64,000 nt of DNA, taken from contig CANMOQ010000001.1 of assembly GCA_947499505.1 (NCBI GenBank), positions 106,037 to 170,036 of the forward strand, read 5' to 3'. The notes below the pieces were generated by a model, which did no database searches, had not been told where the DNA came from, and was given only the letters and a program-made list of their open reading frames with translations. The stretch's first letter is position 1, and each line of letters starts with the position of its first letter. Positions 34,436 to 43,261 of this stretch are shown here, piece by piece. This DNA comes from an uncultured Erythrobacter sp. Lineage in GTDB: Bacteria > Pseudomonadota > Alphaproteobacteria > Sphingomonadales > Sphingomonadaceae. Made by a program: the position numbers and the translations under genes.

Positions 34436-35877
34436 GCGCTTTCTCCTTCGAGAAGAGCGTCCGCGAAGCAATCCGCGGTGACGATGGTGTTGCCGCGGCT
34501 GCGCGCTGACCGTTCGGCGGCATCGCGTAGGCGCTTGGCAGCGGAAATGCGGATCAGGACCGGCTGCGCTTCAACCAGCTCATCAAGCTTGGTTTTGGCG
34601 GCATCGTCCCAGGTCAGCTCGGTCAGCTCGCGCGCCGGCGTTGCGGGCACCTTGTCCATCTCGGTGCCCAGCGGCAGGATGTGGAACAGCGCATCAAACA
34701 GCGCGTTGCACACCTCTTGAACGAGGTAGGTTGCGCCGGAATAGCCCATGAACGGTGTGCCGGTGTGGCGGCGGATGGCCGCCCCGGGGAAGCTTGCAGG
34801 AATATAAATTCCGCGCGCACCGCATTCAGCCATATACATCCGCTCATTATAGCTGCCGAACACCACGAGCGGCGGGTTGGCGGCAATGGCTGCGCGCACA
34901 TCTTCGTTCTTGGGTTTGACGCCTGCGCTGCGCGAAAAGGCGAAGGCGCATGGCAGGCCCATGTCGTCATCGAGGAAATGCTGGATGCCGCGCGCATAGG
35001 TTTCGTTTGCTACGATCCCAAAGTTTGCGGTGCCAAAGAAATCTTGCGTGACCGAGCGCCACAGATCCCACAATGGCTTGATCGTGGTGTGCTTTTCGCG
35101 CTCGATAAACGGCTCTGGATCGAGGCCCAGCTCTGCGGCCAAGGCGCGTAGGAATTTGGTGGTTGAGGACAGCCCGACCGGTGCTTGGAAATAGGGCCGC
35201 TCCAAGGTCTCGCACAGATTGCGGCCAAACTCGCGGTACATGCAGACATTGGCGTCTGACATACCAAGCTGGCGAATATCGGCCAGATGGCTTCCGAGCG
35301 GGAAGACCATGCCAACTTCTGCGCCAATCCCCTCGATCAGGCGCCGGATTTCGGCGAGGTCAGAGGGCATGTTGAACATGCCATAGGACGGGCCGATTAT
35401 GTTGACGCGCGGCTTCTCGCCTTCTTTCCGAACGCGCGGCTTGGGCGTCTTCTTCGGCCCAAATTCGGTCCACAGCCAGGTGAGCGCGCGGTCGGCACTT
35501 TCCCACTGATCTTCATCGATTGTGCGCGGCAGGAACCGTTTGATATTGGTGCCTTCTGGCGTCACCCCGCCGCCAATCATCTCAGCGATGGAGCCAGTGA
35601 CTACAACCGCAGGCAGTTCTGGATCGAGCGTTTCCCAAGCGCGCTTCATCGCGCCTTCCGTGCCTGTTTTGCCCAGCTCTTCTTCGCCCAGACCCGTGAC
35701 CACGATGGGTAGTTCATGCGGGGGAAGGGCATCGGTGTAATGCAGCACGGATGTGACCGGCAAGTTTTCGCACCCGACCGGGCCATCGATGATGACTTGC
35801 AGGCCTTTGACCGCCGTAAAGACGTAAGTGGCGCCCCAATATCCGCCAGCGCGATCGTGATCGAGAACGAGGGTCAT
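34432..35877 (-). CDS. bchZ: chlorophyllide a reductase subunit Z
   Basis: A 481-residue NifK-like subunit of chlorophyllide a reductase (COR), which reduces the C7=C8 bond to form the bacteriochlorin ring. The N-terminus [20 protein letters not shown] and the motif [18 protein letters not shown] with a cluster cysteine identify it. [20 protein letters not shown] and [18 protein letters not shown] are further family stretches. The start overlaps the bchY stop (ATGA). Confidence 0.98.
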   Translation of the reverse strand: MTLVLDHDRAGGYWGATYVFTAVKGLQVIIDGPVGCENLPVTSVLHYTDALPPHELPIVVTGLGEEELGKTGTEGAMKRAWETLDPELPAVVVTGSIAEMIGGGVTPEGTNIKRFLPRTIDEDQWESADRALTWLWTEFGPKKTPKPRVRKEGEKPRVNIIGPSYGMFNMPSDLAEIRRLIEGIGAEVGMVFPLGSHLADIRQLGMSDANVCMYREFGRNLCETLERPYFQAPVGLSSTTKFLRALAAELGLDPEPFIEREKHTTIKPLWDLWRSVTQDFFGTANFGIVANETYARGIQHFLDDDMGLPCAFAFSRSAGVKPKNEDVRAAIAANPPLVVFGSYNERMYMAECGARGIYIPASFPGAAIRRHTGTPFMGYSGATYLVQEVCNALFDALFHILPLGTEMDKVPATPARELTELTWDDAAKTKLDELVEAQPVLIRISAAKRLRDAAERSARSRGNTIVTADCFADALLEGESA

Positions 35878-37415
35878 GTACCCACCGCCTCGGCCGCTTT
35901 ACGGGCCGCTTCATTGAGTGCCGCGTATTTCTTGCGGAATTTCGGACGATCAATCGGCGTGTCTTCCCAAACGCCCGCTGCGTGCTCGGTGCCGACCCCT
36001 TCGAAGAAATCGCGCATTTTATCGAACCGGGCCTTGTTGCCCATTGCCGCATTGATGACTTGGGCCAAACTGCCTGCGCCTGCGGGACCCATCAGGGGCC
36101 GAGCAGAGATGAGGTTGGTGAAGTAGAGCGAGGGAATTGCTTTCGCCTTGGCATGTTGGACCACCGGAGTGGTGCCAATCGCAAGATCGGGACGGAATTC
36201 AGAAATCGCCGCAATGTCTTCTTCAAGGCTGGCGCGGAAGTTCACCCGCACACCATGCGCCTCCAGCCATTCGCGGTCCGGATCGGACCATCGCGTTTGC
36301 GGGCATGCACTGCCGACATAAGGCACATCCGCGCCGCTTTCGATCAGCAAGCGGGCGACGAGCAGCTCGGATCCTTCATAGCCGGACACCGTGATGCGGC
36401 CATTGATCGGAGCAGAGGCGAGTGCGCCTTTGATCGCGCCGACCATTGTGTCTTTGACGCCGTCGACCTTGCTTTGTGCGAGACCCAAAGTCTGACCCAA
36501 AGAATCGAGCCATGCGGCGGTGCCGTCCGCGCCGACAGGGGCGGAGCCGATGACTGGGCGGCCAGCCTTTTCAAATTGGCGGATGCTGGCGGTGTAGAAC
36601 GGGTGGATTGCGGCAACGACCGCGCAATCAAGCGCGGAATACAGCTCGCGCCATTCGCGCGTTGGCACAACCGGGCCAGCGGCCAATCCCAGCGGCTCCA
36701 GCATTTGTCCGATGCCAACAGGATCAGCCGGGAACATCTCGCCCAGCAAGGTAACGCTCGGCTTGTCAGTGCGCTCTGCGGGCGCAGCAACGGGGCCAGC
36801 GGCCACTTCCTCGCGCGCATATTGCAGCATCGCGCCAGCGAGTACGTCTTTCGCCTCGGCATGGGTGGGAATGCCAAAGCCAGGCACATCAATGCCGACG
36901 ATGCGTACGCCATTGATCTGCTTCTTCAGCAGCCGCAGCGGCACACCACTTGCGGTGGGAACGCACAGATTGGTGACGATAATGGTGTCGTATTGCTCTG
37001 GATCAGCGAGGTCCTCGACCGCTTCCTTGATGTCCTCAAACAGCTTACCCGTGACCAGCGTCTCGCTGCTGAACGGGACATAGCCCACCGTCCGCCGCGC
37101 ACCGTAGAAATGCGAGGTGAAGGTGAGGCCGTAAACACAGCAGGCTGAGCCTGAAAGCACGGTTGCTGTGCGGCGCATGCGAAGGCCCACTCGGAGCGAC
37201 CCGAAGGCTGGGCACATGCTTTGCGGTTGGTCGTGCGGACCGACTGGATAGTCGGCCTCGTATTGATCGAGAATGTCGCTCTTGCCAGCAGCGCGCGCGG
37301 CCTCGCGCATGGTCTCGCCGCTGGAGCACGCGCCACCTCCAGGCGCTGGCGCAGCCAGATCGAGCGTGTCGCGATTGCGGCCCATATCAGGGTTCGAGGC
37401 GGGAGCGTCTGTCAT
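35874..37415 (-). CDS. bchY: chlorophyllide a reductase subunit Y
   Basis: A 513-residue NifD-like partner of BchZ in the COR catalytic component. Cluster cysteines are in [19 protein letters not shown] (about residue 31), [16 protein letters not shown] and [20 protein letters not shown]. The substrate-pocket region [18 protein letters not shown] is typical. It overlaps bchX (TGATG) and bchZ (ATGA). The N-terminal 25 residues are variable. Confidence 0.98.
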   Translation of the reverse strand: MTDAPASNPDMGRNRDTLDLAAPAPGGGACSSGETMREAARAAGKSDILDQYEADYPVGPHDQPQSMCPAFGSLRVGLRMRRTATVLSGSACCVYGLTFTSHFYGARRTVGYVPFSSETLVTGKLFEDIKEAVEDLADPEQYDTIIVTNLCVPTASGVPLRLLKKQINGVRIVGIDVPGFGIPTHAEAKDVLAGAMLQYAREEVAAGPVAAPAERTDKPSVTLLGEMFPADPVGIGQMLEPLGLAAGPVVPTREWRELYSALDCAVVAAIHPFYTASIRQFEKAGRPVIGSAPVGADGTAAWLDSLGQTLGLAQSKVDGVKDTMVGAIKGALASAPINGRITVSGYEGSELLVARLLIESGADVPYVGSACPQTRWSDPDREWLEAHGVRVNFRASLEEDIAAISEFRPDLAIGTTPVVQHAKAKAIPSLYFTNLISARPLMGPAGAGSLAQVINAAMGNKARFDKMRDFFEGVGTEHAAGVWEDTPIDRPKFRKKYAALNEAARKAAEAVGT

Positions 37416-38404
37416 CAGATTTCGTCGTAAATGACCTCCAGCGATGGCTTTTCTTCGAACACGCCGCCGCGCATATCGGCCTGGGTGGCGGGGACGAGCG
37501 TGATATTTCCGCCCGTTTCTTCAGGCGAAAACAGACCCAACAGACCGTCTTGATCAAGCGGGCTTGGCTGCAATGGAGGAGCGGTCTCGACATTGCTTGC
37601 CAGCGTCTCAAACAGACTGCCCCATTCGCCATCAGGCTTGCCAATGATTTGATAATTTGCGGATTTGCGCCTGATGTCCTCGTCAGCCGGAATGGCTGTC
37701 AGAACCGGGATGCCGACCGCTTCTGCGAAAGCGTGCGCTTCACCGGTGCCGTCATCCTTGTTCACAATCATGCCGGCCACACCGACATTGCCGCCCATTT
37801 TGCGGAAATACTCAACCGCATGACAAACATTGTTGGCGACATAGAGGGATTGCATGTCGTTCGAGCCGACCACGATCACCTTTTGGCACATGTCGCGCGC
37901 AATCGGCAGGCCGAAGCCCCCGCACACCACATCGCCAAGGAAATCGAGCAGGACATAGTCAAAGCCCCATTCGTGAAAGCCGAGTTTTTCCAGAAGTTCA
38001 AAGCCGTGAATGATGCCGCGTCCGCCGCAGCCCCGACCAACCTCTGGCCCGCCAAGCTCCATGGCGAACACGCCGTCACGCTGGAAGCAGACATCCTCGA
38101 TGTTCACTTCTTCGCCGGCCAGTTTCTTCTTCGACGAGGTTTCAATGATCGTCGGGCAGCTCTTGCCGCCGAACAGCAGGCTAGTGGTGTCTGATTTCGG
38201 ATCGCAGCCAATCAGCAGCACGCGTTTGCCCTGCTGCGCCATCATGTAGCTCAAGTTCGAAAGCGCAAAACTCTTGCCCGATCCGCCTTTGCCGTAAATC
38301 GCGATAACCTGCGTTTCGCTGGTCACTTCGCCGGTGTGAACGGGATCGGGCTCTTGGTCAGCCTCTTCACGCAGTGCTTCAGCCTGTGTTTCGAGCATTG
38401 TCAT
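37415..38404 (-). CDS. bchX: chlorophyllide a reductase iron protein subunit X
   Basis: A 329-residue NifH-like ATPase that feeds electrons to BchYZ. The ATG at 38404 overlaps the bchC stop (ATGA) and is preferred; a longer frame lies in bchC. The P-loop is GKGGSGKSFALSNLS, and cluster cysteines are in GGPEVGRGCGGRG and [13 protein letters not shown]. An acidic N-terminal extension (about residues 5-30) is usual for BchX and absent from BchL. Confidence 0.98.
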   Translation of the reverse strand: MTMLETQAEALREEADQEPDPVHTGEVTSETQVIAIYGKGGSGKSFALSNLSYMMAQQGKRVLLIGCDPKSDTTSLLFGGKSCPTIIETSSKKKLAGEEVNIEDVCFQRDGVFAMELGGPEVGRGCGGRGIIHGFELLEKLGFHEWGFDYVLLDFLGDVVCGGFGLPIARDMCQKVIVVGSNDMQSLYVANNVCHAVEYFRKMGGNVGVAGMIVNKDDGTGEAHAFAEAVGIPVLTAIPADEDIRRKSANYQIIGKPDGEWGSLFETLASNVETAPPLQPSPLDQDGLLGLFSPEETGGNITLVPATQADMRGGVFEEKPSLEVIYDEI

Positions 38405-39336
38405 GCGCAGCCCCTCCAATCGAGAACCATTTTTAGGCAGTCGGGATCGCCGAATGCGCGTGGGTAAGCCTCTGATGCATCGGCGGCAGAGCGCCGGTCG
38501 CTGATCAATCCGGAAAGGTCGAGCTTGCCGCTTTCGATCAGCGCGCAAGTTTGCGTGAGATCGTCTGGCTGCCATTCAGCGGCGATGCGCAGGCGCGCCT
38601 CAGCCATGAAAGCGGGGGCAAAATCAAAGCTCAAACGCTTGGAATAAAAACCGGCGAGGGTGATCTCTCCACCTTTGGCAAGGCGCGTGATCAGCGTGTC
38701 GAGCAGTTTTTCATCGCCGCTCGCATCATAGATTGATGCATAGTCGCGCCGCTCATCCTGATCGGGTGCAATCACGCTGTAGCCTGATCCGCCTTCGCGG
38801 CGACCGGCGTGTGTTTCCCAAACTGTCGGCGCAGCATGGCCGAGCGCGATTGTTAGACGCGCCAGTAAACGGCCCAATACGCCGTGGCCTATAATAAGGT
38901 CGGGCGGTGTGCCGCCATTGATCGCGTGAAGCGCGGTTGCGGCAAGTGCATGCAGTACGCCTGCATCGCCCAGCGACTCGGAAACGGTGAAGGCGCGGGT
39001 GGATGAGACGACCAGACGCTGCGATGTTCCGCCGAACAATCCGCGTGCCTCAGTGTAGCAATTGGCCCCTGGCACAAACACCCAATCGCCGATTCGCGAT
39101 TTGGCCTCAGCGCCCGCATCGACAATGCGGCCAACCGATTCGTACCCTGGCACCAGCGGGTAACCCATCCCTGGAAATTCAGGCATTTGCCCGTTCCAGA
39201 GCAGCTTTTCAGTGCCGCCGCTTATGCCGCTAAATGCTGTTTCTACGAGGACATCGGAAGGCTTTTGAGCGGTCAGCTCAAGCGTCCGGAGCGCTAAGCG
39301 CTCTGGTCCCTCAAGTGTGACAGCCAATGCTTCCAT
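38401..39336 (-). CDS. bchC: bacteriochlorophyllide a dehydrogenase
   Basis: A 311-residue medium-chain dehydrogenase-like protein that oxidises the C3 hydroxyethyl group to acetyl. The start at 39336 (MEALAVTLEGPERLALRTLE) follows AAGAGGA; the longer frame reads back through the promoter. Landmarks: FSGISGGTEKLLWNGQMPEF near residue 35 and the Rossmann-type region DLIIGHGVLGRLLARL. It is the first gene of the bchCXYZ-puf unit; two PpsR boxes 8 bp apart lie upstream. Confidence 0.97.
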   Translation of the reverse strand: MEALAVTLEGPERLALRTLELTAQKPSDVLVETAFSGISGGTEKLLWNGQMPEFPGMGYPLVPGYESVGRIVDAGAEAKSRIGDWVFVPGANCYTEARGLFGGTSQRLVVSSTRAFTVSESLGDAGVLHALAATALHAINGGTPPDLIIGHGVLGRLLARLTIALGHAAPTVWETHAGRREGGSGYSVIAPDQDERRDYASIYDASGDEKLLDTLITRLAKGGEITLAGFYSKRLSFDFAPAFMAEARLRIAAEWQPDDLTQTCALIESGKLDLSGLISDRRSAADASEAYPRAFGDPDCLKMVLDWRGCA

Positions 39337-39398
39337 CTGGTCCTCTTCCCCTTTGTCGCAATGTCTACGATCAACAGTGGAGGGGTGCTTCCCCTGAC

Positions 39399-39442
39399 TG
39401 TCAAGTACGCCTAACAACACATAGTGTCAAATAAACAAGACA
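39399..39442. promoter_or_regulatory. tandem PpsR/CrtJ boxes 8 bp apart upstream of bchC
   Basis: Two TGT-N12-ACA elements, 39399-39416 (TGTCAAGTACGCCTAACA) and 39425-39442 (TGTCAAATAAACAAGACA), are separated by exactly 8 bp. Two boxes with this spacing are the known arrangement at the bchC promoter of Rhodobacter, where CrtJ/PpsR binds cooperatively. They lie 63-106 bp before the bchC start, just downstream of the crtF stop, so bchCXYZ-puf has its own regulated promoter. Confidence 0.85.
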
Positions 39443-39450
39443 GTTAGTTG

Positions 39451-40572
39451 TCAGGCTGTCGCGACGATGGCGCCGGACACAACTGGCTGGGGTGTTGAAA
39501 TGACGCGTGAGCTGGAAAAGCCAGCTGCGCTCAGCATGGCGCGGATTTCCGACGCGCTGCGCGGGCGGCCAGATCCCATCGCCCATAGATAAAGCCCGAA
39601 AAATGCATCCCCCATGCCCTTTGCGCCGCGCACACCGGCCATGGGTTCGGCGATCAACAGGCGTTTTCCAGGCTGCAATGCTGCACGAATGTTGCGCAGC
39701 AATTTTAGAGCCGGTTCGTCATCATGATCGTGCAAAATGCGGCTGAGCGTGATGAGATCGTAACCTGTGGGTATCGTGTCTTCAAAGAAGTTGCCGCCAT
39801 GCGCTGTTATTCGCTCTGCGCCGAGCTCCTGGATCAGCGAGTCGCGCGCTGCATCGGCCACTTCAGGTAAGTCGAACAGGCCGAGTCGCGGCTCTGGGTG
39901 GGCCGCTCCGATGGCTTTTAGGAATGCGCCATGTCCTCCGCCGACATCAAGCAACGACCCAACGCCGCTAAACGAGAAGGCGCAGAGCACTTGTTCAGCA
40001 ACAAAGTGCTGAGATGTGGCCATAAGCTCGGAATACTCGGCGGTCTCATCGCCGCGCTCCGCATGGCCGTGCAATGCGCCCGCATACGACCAATATTGCG
40101 ATAACTCTGTGGGCTCGCTGCGGTTCTTGCGCAGCAGGTCGAGCGGCTCGGTCAGGTCGCGGTACAATAGGCGGTGGTGACGGATCATCGCCTTGGCCCC
40201 GGCATTGCTTTGCAGCGCCGCCCCTTGTTCGCCCAGCATCCAGCGGCCGGGTGCCACTTCCTCCACTAATTCAAGGGCTGCTGCCCCACGCAGCAATCGC
40301 TCCGCAGCGAAGGGTTCAAGCTCCGCAAAGCGCGCAATCTCGCTGAGTTCACTCGCGCCTTTTGTAAGGTGGTCGATCAGACCGCTCTCGACCATCGCAA
40401 ACAGGATTTTGGAATAAGCAAAGCCTGCGATCAGATCGAACATGCCCGCCGCCCGCTTGCGAGCGACGCTGCGCATGAACGGAATGCGCGCGGTCCAATG
40501 TTGAAAACTGGTATTGCCGATCACGGCATTGCGGCGCGCCGCCCAACGCTCACGCAGCGTCACAGACGCCAT
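39451..40572 (-). CDS. crtF: hydroxyneurosporene/demethylspheroidene O-methyltransferase
   Basis: A SAM-dependent methyltransferase that methylates the C1 hydroxyl of acyclic carotenoids (spheroidene or spirilloxanthin pathway). From the ATG at 40572 it has 373 residues; a TTG at 40587 would add five. The N-terminal dimerisation region FDLIAGFAYSKILFAMVESGL is followed by the SAM motif GVGSLLDVGGGHGAFLKAIG and the catalytic region ITLSRILHDHDDEPALKLLR. It is divergent from crtD, with one PpsR box between them, and precedes bchC. Confidence 0.93.
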   Translation of the reverse strand: MASVTLRERWAARRNAVIGNTSFQHWTARIPFMRSVARKRAAGMFDLIAGFAYSKILFAMVESGLIDHLTKGASELSEIARFAELEPFAAERLLRGAAALELVEEVAPGRWMLGEQGAALQSNAGAKAMIRHHRLLYRDLTEPLDLLRKNRSEPTELSQYWSYAGALHGHAERGDETAEYSELMATSQHFVAEQVLCAFSFSGVGSLLDVGGGHGAFLKAIGAAHPEPRLGLFDLPEVADAARDSLIQELGAERITAHGGNFFEDTIPTGYDLITLSRILHDHDDEPALKLLRNIRAALQPGKRLLIAEPMAGVRGAKGMGDAFFGLYLWAMGSGRPRSASEIRAMLSAAGFSSSRVISTPQPVVSGAIVATA

Positions 40573-40599
40573 TAGTTTTTGATCCAATTGAGCAACATC

Positions 40600-40617
40600 T
40601 GTCCAAAAGATTGGACA
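40600..40617. promoter_or_regulatory. PpsR/CrtJ box between crtF and crtD
   Basis: TGTCCAAAAGATTGGACA is a fully palindromic-armed TGT-N12-ACA element (TGTCCAA / TTGGACA with a 4-bp centre). It lies 28 bp before the crtF ATG and 38 bp before the crtD ATG, so one site could control both divergent carotenoid promoters. Its arms differ from the TGTCAA arms of the bch boxes. Confidence 0.75.
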
Positions 40618-40654
40618 TATTGAGTGTAAAGGTCAATCATATTGCACAGGAGAG

Positions 40655-42229
40655 ATGCCTTTGAGCGCGCGAGTCGTGATAATCGGTGCAGGAATTGGCG
40701 GGCTGGTGAGTGCCGCGCTCCTCGCTGCGCGCGGACACGATGTAACGGTGCTGGAAAAAGAGGTCTGGGCCGGCGGGAAGGCTCGTCGGGTCGAGGTGGA
40801 TGGCCAGCCTATCGACGCGGGCCCAACCGTTTTCACCATGCGCGATGTGTTTGACGAGGTTTTCCGCGCTTGCGGGGCCCGGCTGGAAGATTACGTGAAA
40901 ATTCAGCAGGTAGAGGTGCTGGCGCGCCATGCTTGGGACAATGACACGCACCTCGATCTGTTTGCCGACCCTTTGCGCAGCGAGCAGGCGATCGGCGATT
41001 TTGCAGGCGCTGATGCTGCGGCGGGTTACCGCGCCTTCAGAACGGAAGCCGCGCGGATATACAATGTACTCGACGAGCCATTTATGCGCGGGGCAAAGGC
41101 TAGCACGCCCTTGCCGATGATGTGGCGGATTGGCCTGAGCCGCCTGCCAGAGATGGCGGCGATGAAGCCGTTCGAAAGTCTGTGGAGCGCGCTGGGCAAA
41201 CACTTTAAGGATCAGCGCCTGCGGCAATTGTTTGCGCGCTATTCAACCTATTGCGGATCCTCGCCTTACCTTGCCCCTGCCACCTTGATGCTGATCGCGC
41301 ATGTTGAGGCGAAGGGCGTGTGGCTGATCGAGGGCGGCATGAACGCTCTCGCCAACGCTTTGCGCAAGATCGCCGAGAGCAAAGGCGCACGCTTCCGGTT
41401 TGAAACACCGGTGGCCGAGGTGCTGACGGATCGCGGCGCAGTGAGCGGGGTCAGGCTGGTATCCGGCGAGCATATCGCGGCGGATCGGATCATCTGCAAC
41501 GCCGATCCCGCGGCGCTTTCGTCTGGAAAGTTCGGCCATGATGCGGCCCGCGCGGTGCCTCCGCTGGCGCCGCAAAAACGCTCGCTTTCCGCCTGCGTTT
41601 GGTTTGCCCATGCCAAGACGTCTGGCTTTGCGCTGCAGCATCACAATGTCTTTTTCTCGCCTGACTACCGCCGCGAGTTTGATGAGATCGCGAGCGGTCA
41701 GGTTCCCAGCAACCCAACCGTTTATGTTTGCGCGCAAGATCGCAGCGCCAAAGCGCATGCGGGCGGCGCGGCCAATGACCAGCGTGAGCGCATTCAAATC
41801 ATCGTCAACGCACCCGCCAATGGCGACACCCACACCTACACACAGCAGGAGATCGAACGATGCACCGAGCAGATGAGGGCAAGCCTGACGCGCTGCGGTC
41901 TCGAGCTGGAGGAGGCCATGCCGAGCTCCTTGGCGACGCCGCAGACCTGGGCGAAGCTGTTCCCGTCGACGGGGGGAGCGCTGTACGGCCGGGCGTCGCA
42001 CGGCTGGGCGGCATCGTTCCAGAGGCAAGGGCCAAAGACCAAGATCCCGGGGCTTTATTGCACGGGCGGGGCGACCCATCCCGGAGCGGGCGTGCCTATG
42101 GCCGCCTTAAGCGGGCGACTGGCTGCCAACACGGTGAGCTCGGACCTCGCTTCGATGCGCCGGTTCCACCGGGCGGCTATTCCTGGTGGTACATCGACGC
42201 GATCAGCGACGACGGAAAGCACGGCCTGA
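40655..42229 (+). CDS. crtD: methoxyneurosporene dehydrogenase (C-3,4 desaturase)
   Basis: A 524-residue FAD-dependent desaturase of the CrtI/CrtD family, adding the 3,4 double bond to hydroxy- or methoxy-carotenoids. The FAD motif VVIIGAGIGGLVSAALLA is at residues 7-24, GQPIDAGPTVFTM follows, and GLYCTGGATHPGAGVPMAAL lies near the C-terminus. The last 30 residues beyond SGRLAANTVSS are not typical; they run over the beginning of crtC in another frame. CACAGGAGAG precedes the ATG. Confidence 0.95.
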   Translation: MPLSARVVIIGAGIGGLVSAALLAARGHDVTVLEKEVWAGGKARRVEVDGQPIDAGPTVFTMRDVFDEVFRACGARLEDYVKIQQVEVLARHAWDNDTHLDLFADPLRSEQAIGDFAGADAAAGYRAFRTEAARIYNVLDEPFMRGAKASTPLPMMWRIGLSRLPEMAAMKPFESLWSALGKHFKDQRLRQLFARYSTYCGSSPYLAPATLMLIAHVEAKGVWLIEGGMNALANALRKIAESKGARFRFETPVAEVLTDRGAVSGVRLVSGEHIAADRIICNADPAALSSGKFGHDAARAVPPLAPQKRSLSACVWFAHAKTSGFALQHHNVFFSPDYRREFDEIASGQVPSNPTVYVCAQDRSAKAHAGGAANDQRERIQIIVNAPANGDTHTYTQQEIERCTEQMRASLTRCGLELEEAMPSSLATPQTWAKLFPSTGGALYGRASHGWAASFQRQGPKTKIPGLYCTGGATHPGAGVPMAALSGRLAANTVSSDLASMRRFHRAAIPGGTSTRSATTESTA

Positions 42230-43068
42230 CCATCATCGCCTTTTTGGGCAGTGTCTTCTCGCCCTATTACAAAGCGAGTGGGCGCGGGCATCCAGAAGAT
42301 CACGCCTCGCTGAACGTCGCGCTGTATGGGCCTCAGGCCCGCTGGGCGATGACTGAGCGCCCGGCAGACAATGTCTCGCGCGACGCCAAGATTCTTAGCA
42401 TCGGACCGAGCAGCGTGCGATGGACTGGCGATGCGCTGGAGATTGATATTGCGGAGCGGGACAAGCGGCTGGGCATTCCCTGGCGCAGGCCAGTGCGCGG
42501 GCGCGTTCGCGTGGTGCCGGAAATGCTCAACCCGGTCGGTTTTGCGCTTGACCCAGAGGAAAAGCACATCTGGCAATGTCTCGCCCCACGCGCCCGGATC
42601 GTGGTGGAAATGAACGACCCCGATATCTCATGGAGCGGCAGCGGATATATTGATCATAATCGCGGGACGGAATCGCTCGAAGAGGGGTTTCGATCCTGGC
42701 ATTGGTCGCGCGCGCATCTGTCTGATGGGGCGGTGGTTTGCTATGAGGGCGAGCGTGCCGATGGCTCGCGCTTTGCCAGCGCCTTGCGATTTGATCAGCA
42801 TGGCGTTCCCGCTCAGGATGAATTGCCAATGATGGCGGATTTGCCCAACAGCAAATGGCAGGTCCAGCGCCGAACGCGCGCGGACAAAGGCGAGGCTAAG
42901 GTCGACAAAACCTGGGAGGACACCCCGTTTTATGCGCGCTCAACAGTTTCTTCGCGGGTCTACGGTGAGCCGGTGATTGCGGTTCAGGAAAGCCTCGACC
43001 TGCGGCGTTATGCATCGCCAATTGTGCAGTTTATGCTGCCGTTCCGGATGCCGCGCCGCAAGTTCTAG
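42058..43068 (+). CDS. crtC: carotenoid 1,2-hydratase (hydroxyneurosporene synthase)
   Basis: Adds water to the psi end group of neurosporene or lycopene. Clear CrtC sequence begins near 42148 (GPRFDAPVPPGGYSWWYIDA) and continues through LTIIAFLGSVFSPYY and HASLNVALYG to the TAG at 43068. No ATG or GTG exists in frame near that point: the only nearby candidate is a TTG at 42058, and the next ATG in frame is 41860, deep inside crtD. The start given here is therefore provisional. At least 80 bp, and 172 bp from the TTG, overlap crtD. The stop overlaps that of the convergent orf61. Confidence 0.85.
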   Translation: MHGRGDPSRSGRAYGRLKRATGCQHGELGPRFDAPVPPGGYSWWYIDAISDDGKHGLTIIAFLGSVFSPYYKASGRGHPEDHASLNVALYGPQARWAMTERPADNVSRDAKILSIGPSSVRWTGDALEIDIAERDKRLGIPWRRPVRGRVRVVPEMLNPVGFALDPEEKHIWQCLAPRARIVVEMNDPDISWSGSGYIDHNRGTESLEEGFRSWHWSRAHLSDGAVVCYEGERADGSRFASALRFDQHGVPAQDELPMMADLPNSKWQVQRRTRADKGEAKVDKTWEDTPFYARSTVSSRVYGEPVIAVQESLDLRRYASPIVQFMLPFRMPRRKF

Positions 43069-43250
43069 TCGGCGGTATCGCTACTGCTATCAGCTTCTTT
43101 CGCGGCCGCTTCCTCTGCCTCGCGTTGACGGCGCTTCGCGCGGTCTTCCTCCAGTGATTTGCTGACCGACCAATATTGCCATCCGGCAAAGCCAAGCGCG
43201 ATTCCGTAAAAGAAGACGATTTCAATCCAACCGTAATTGTGGCCTTCCAT
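43065..43250 (-). CDS. small membrane protein after bchO (orf61)
   Basis: A 61-residue protein with one hydrophobic helix (about residues 8-27, IEIVFFYGIALGFAGWQYW) followed by a strongly charged helical tail (KSLEEDRAKRRQREAEEAAA). The ATG at 43250 has AAGGAGA upstream, overlapping the bchO stop region, so it is the last gene of bchIDO-orf61. Its TAG overlaps the crtC TAG on the other strand by 3 bp. I recognise no family; small single-helix proteins at this spot occur in sphingomonad clusters and function is unknown. Confidence 0.8.
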   Translation of the reverse strand: MEGHNYGWIEIVFFYGIALGFAGWQYWSVSKSLEEDRAKRRQREAEEAAAKEADSSSDTAD

Positions 43251-43261
43251 CCGCGTTCTCC

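Noticed and set aside
40625..40642. Second TGT-N12 element between crtF and crtD
   Set aside because: After 12 bases the sequence is TAT, not ACA, so it does not meet the PpsR consensus.
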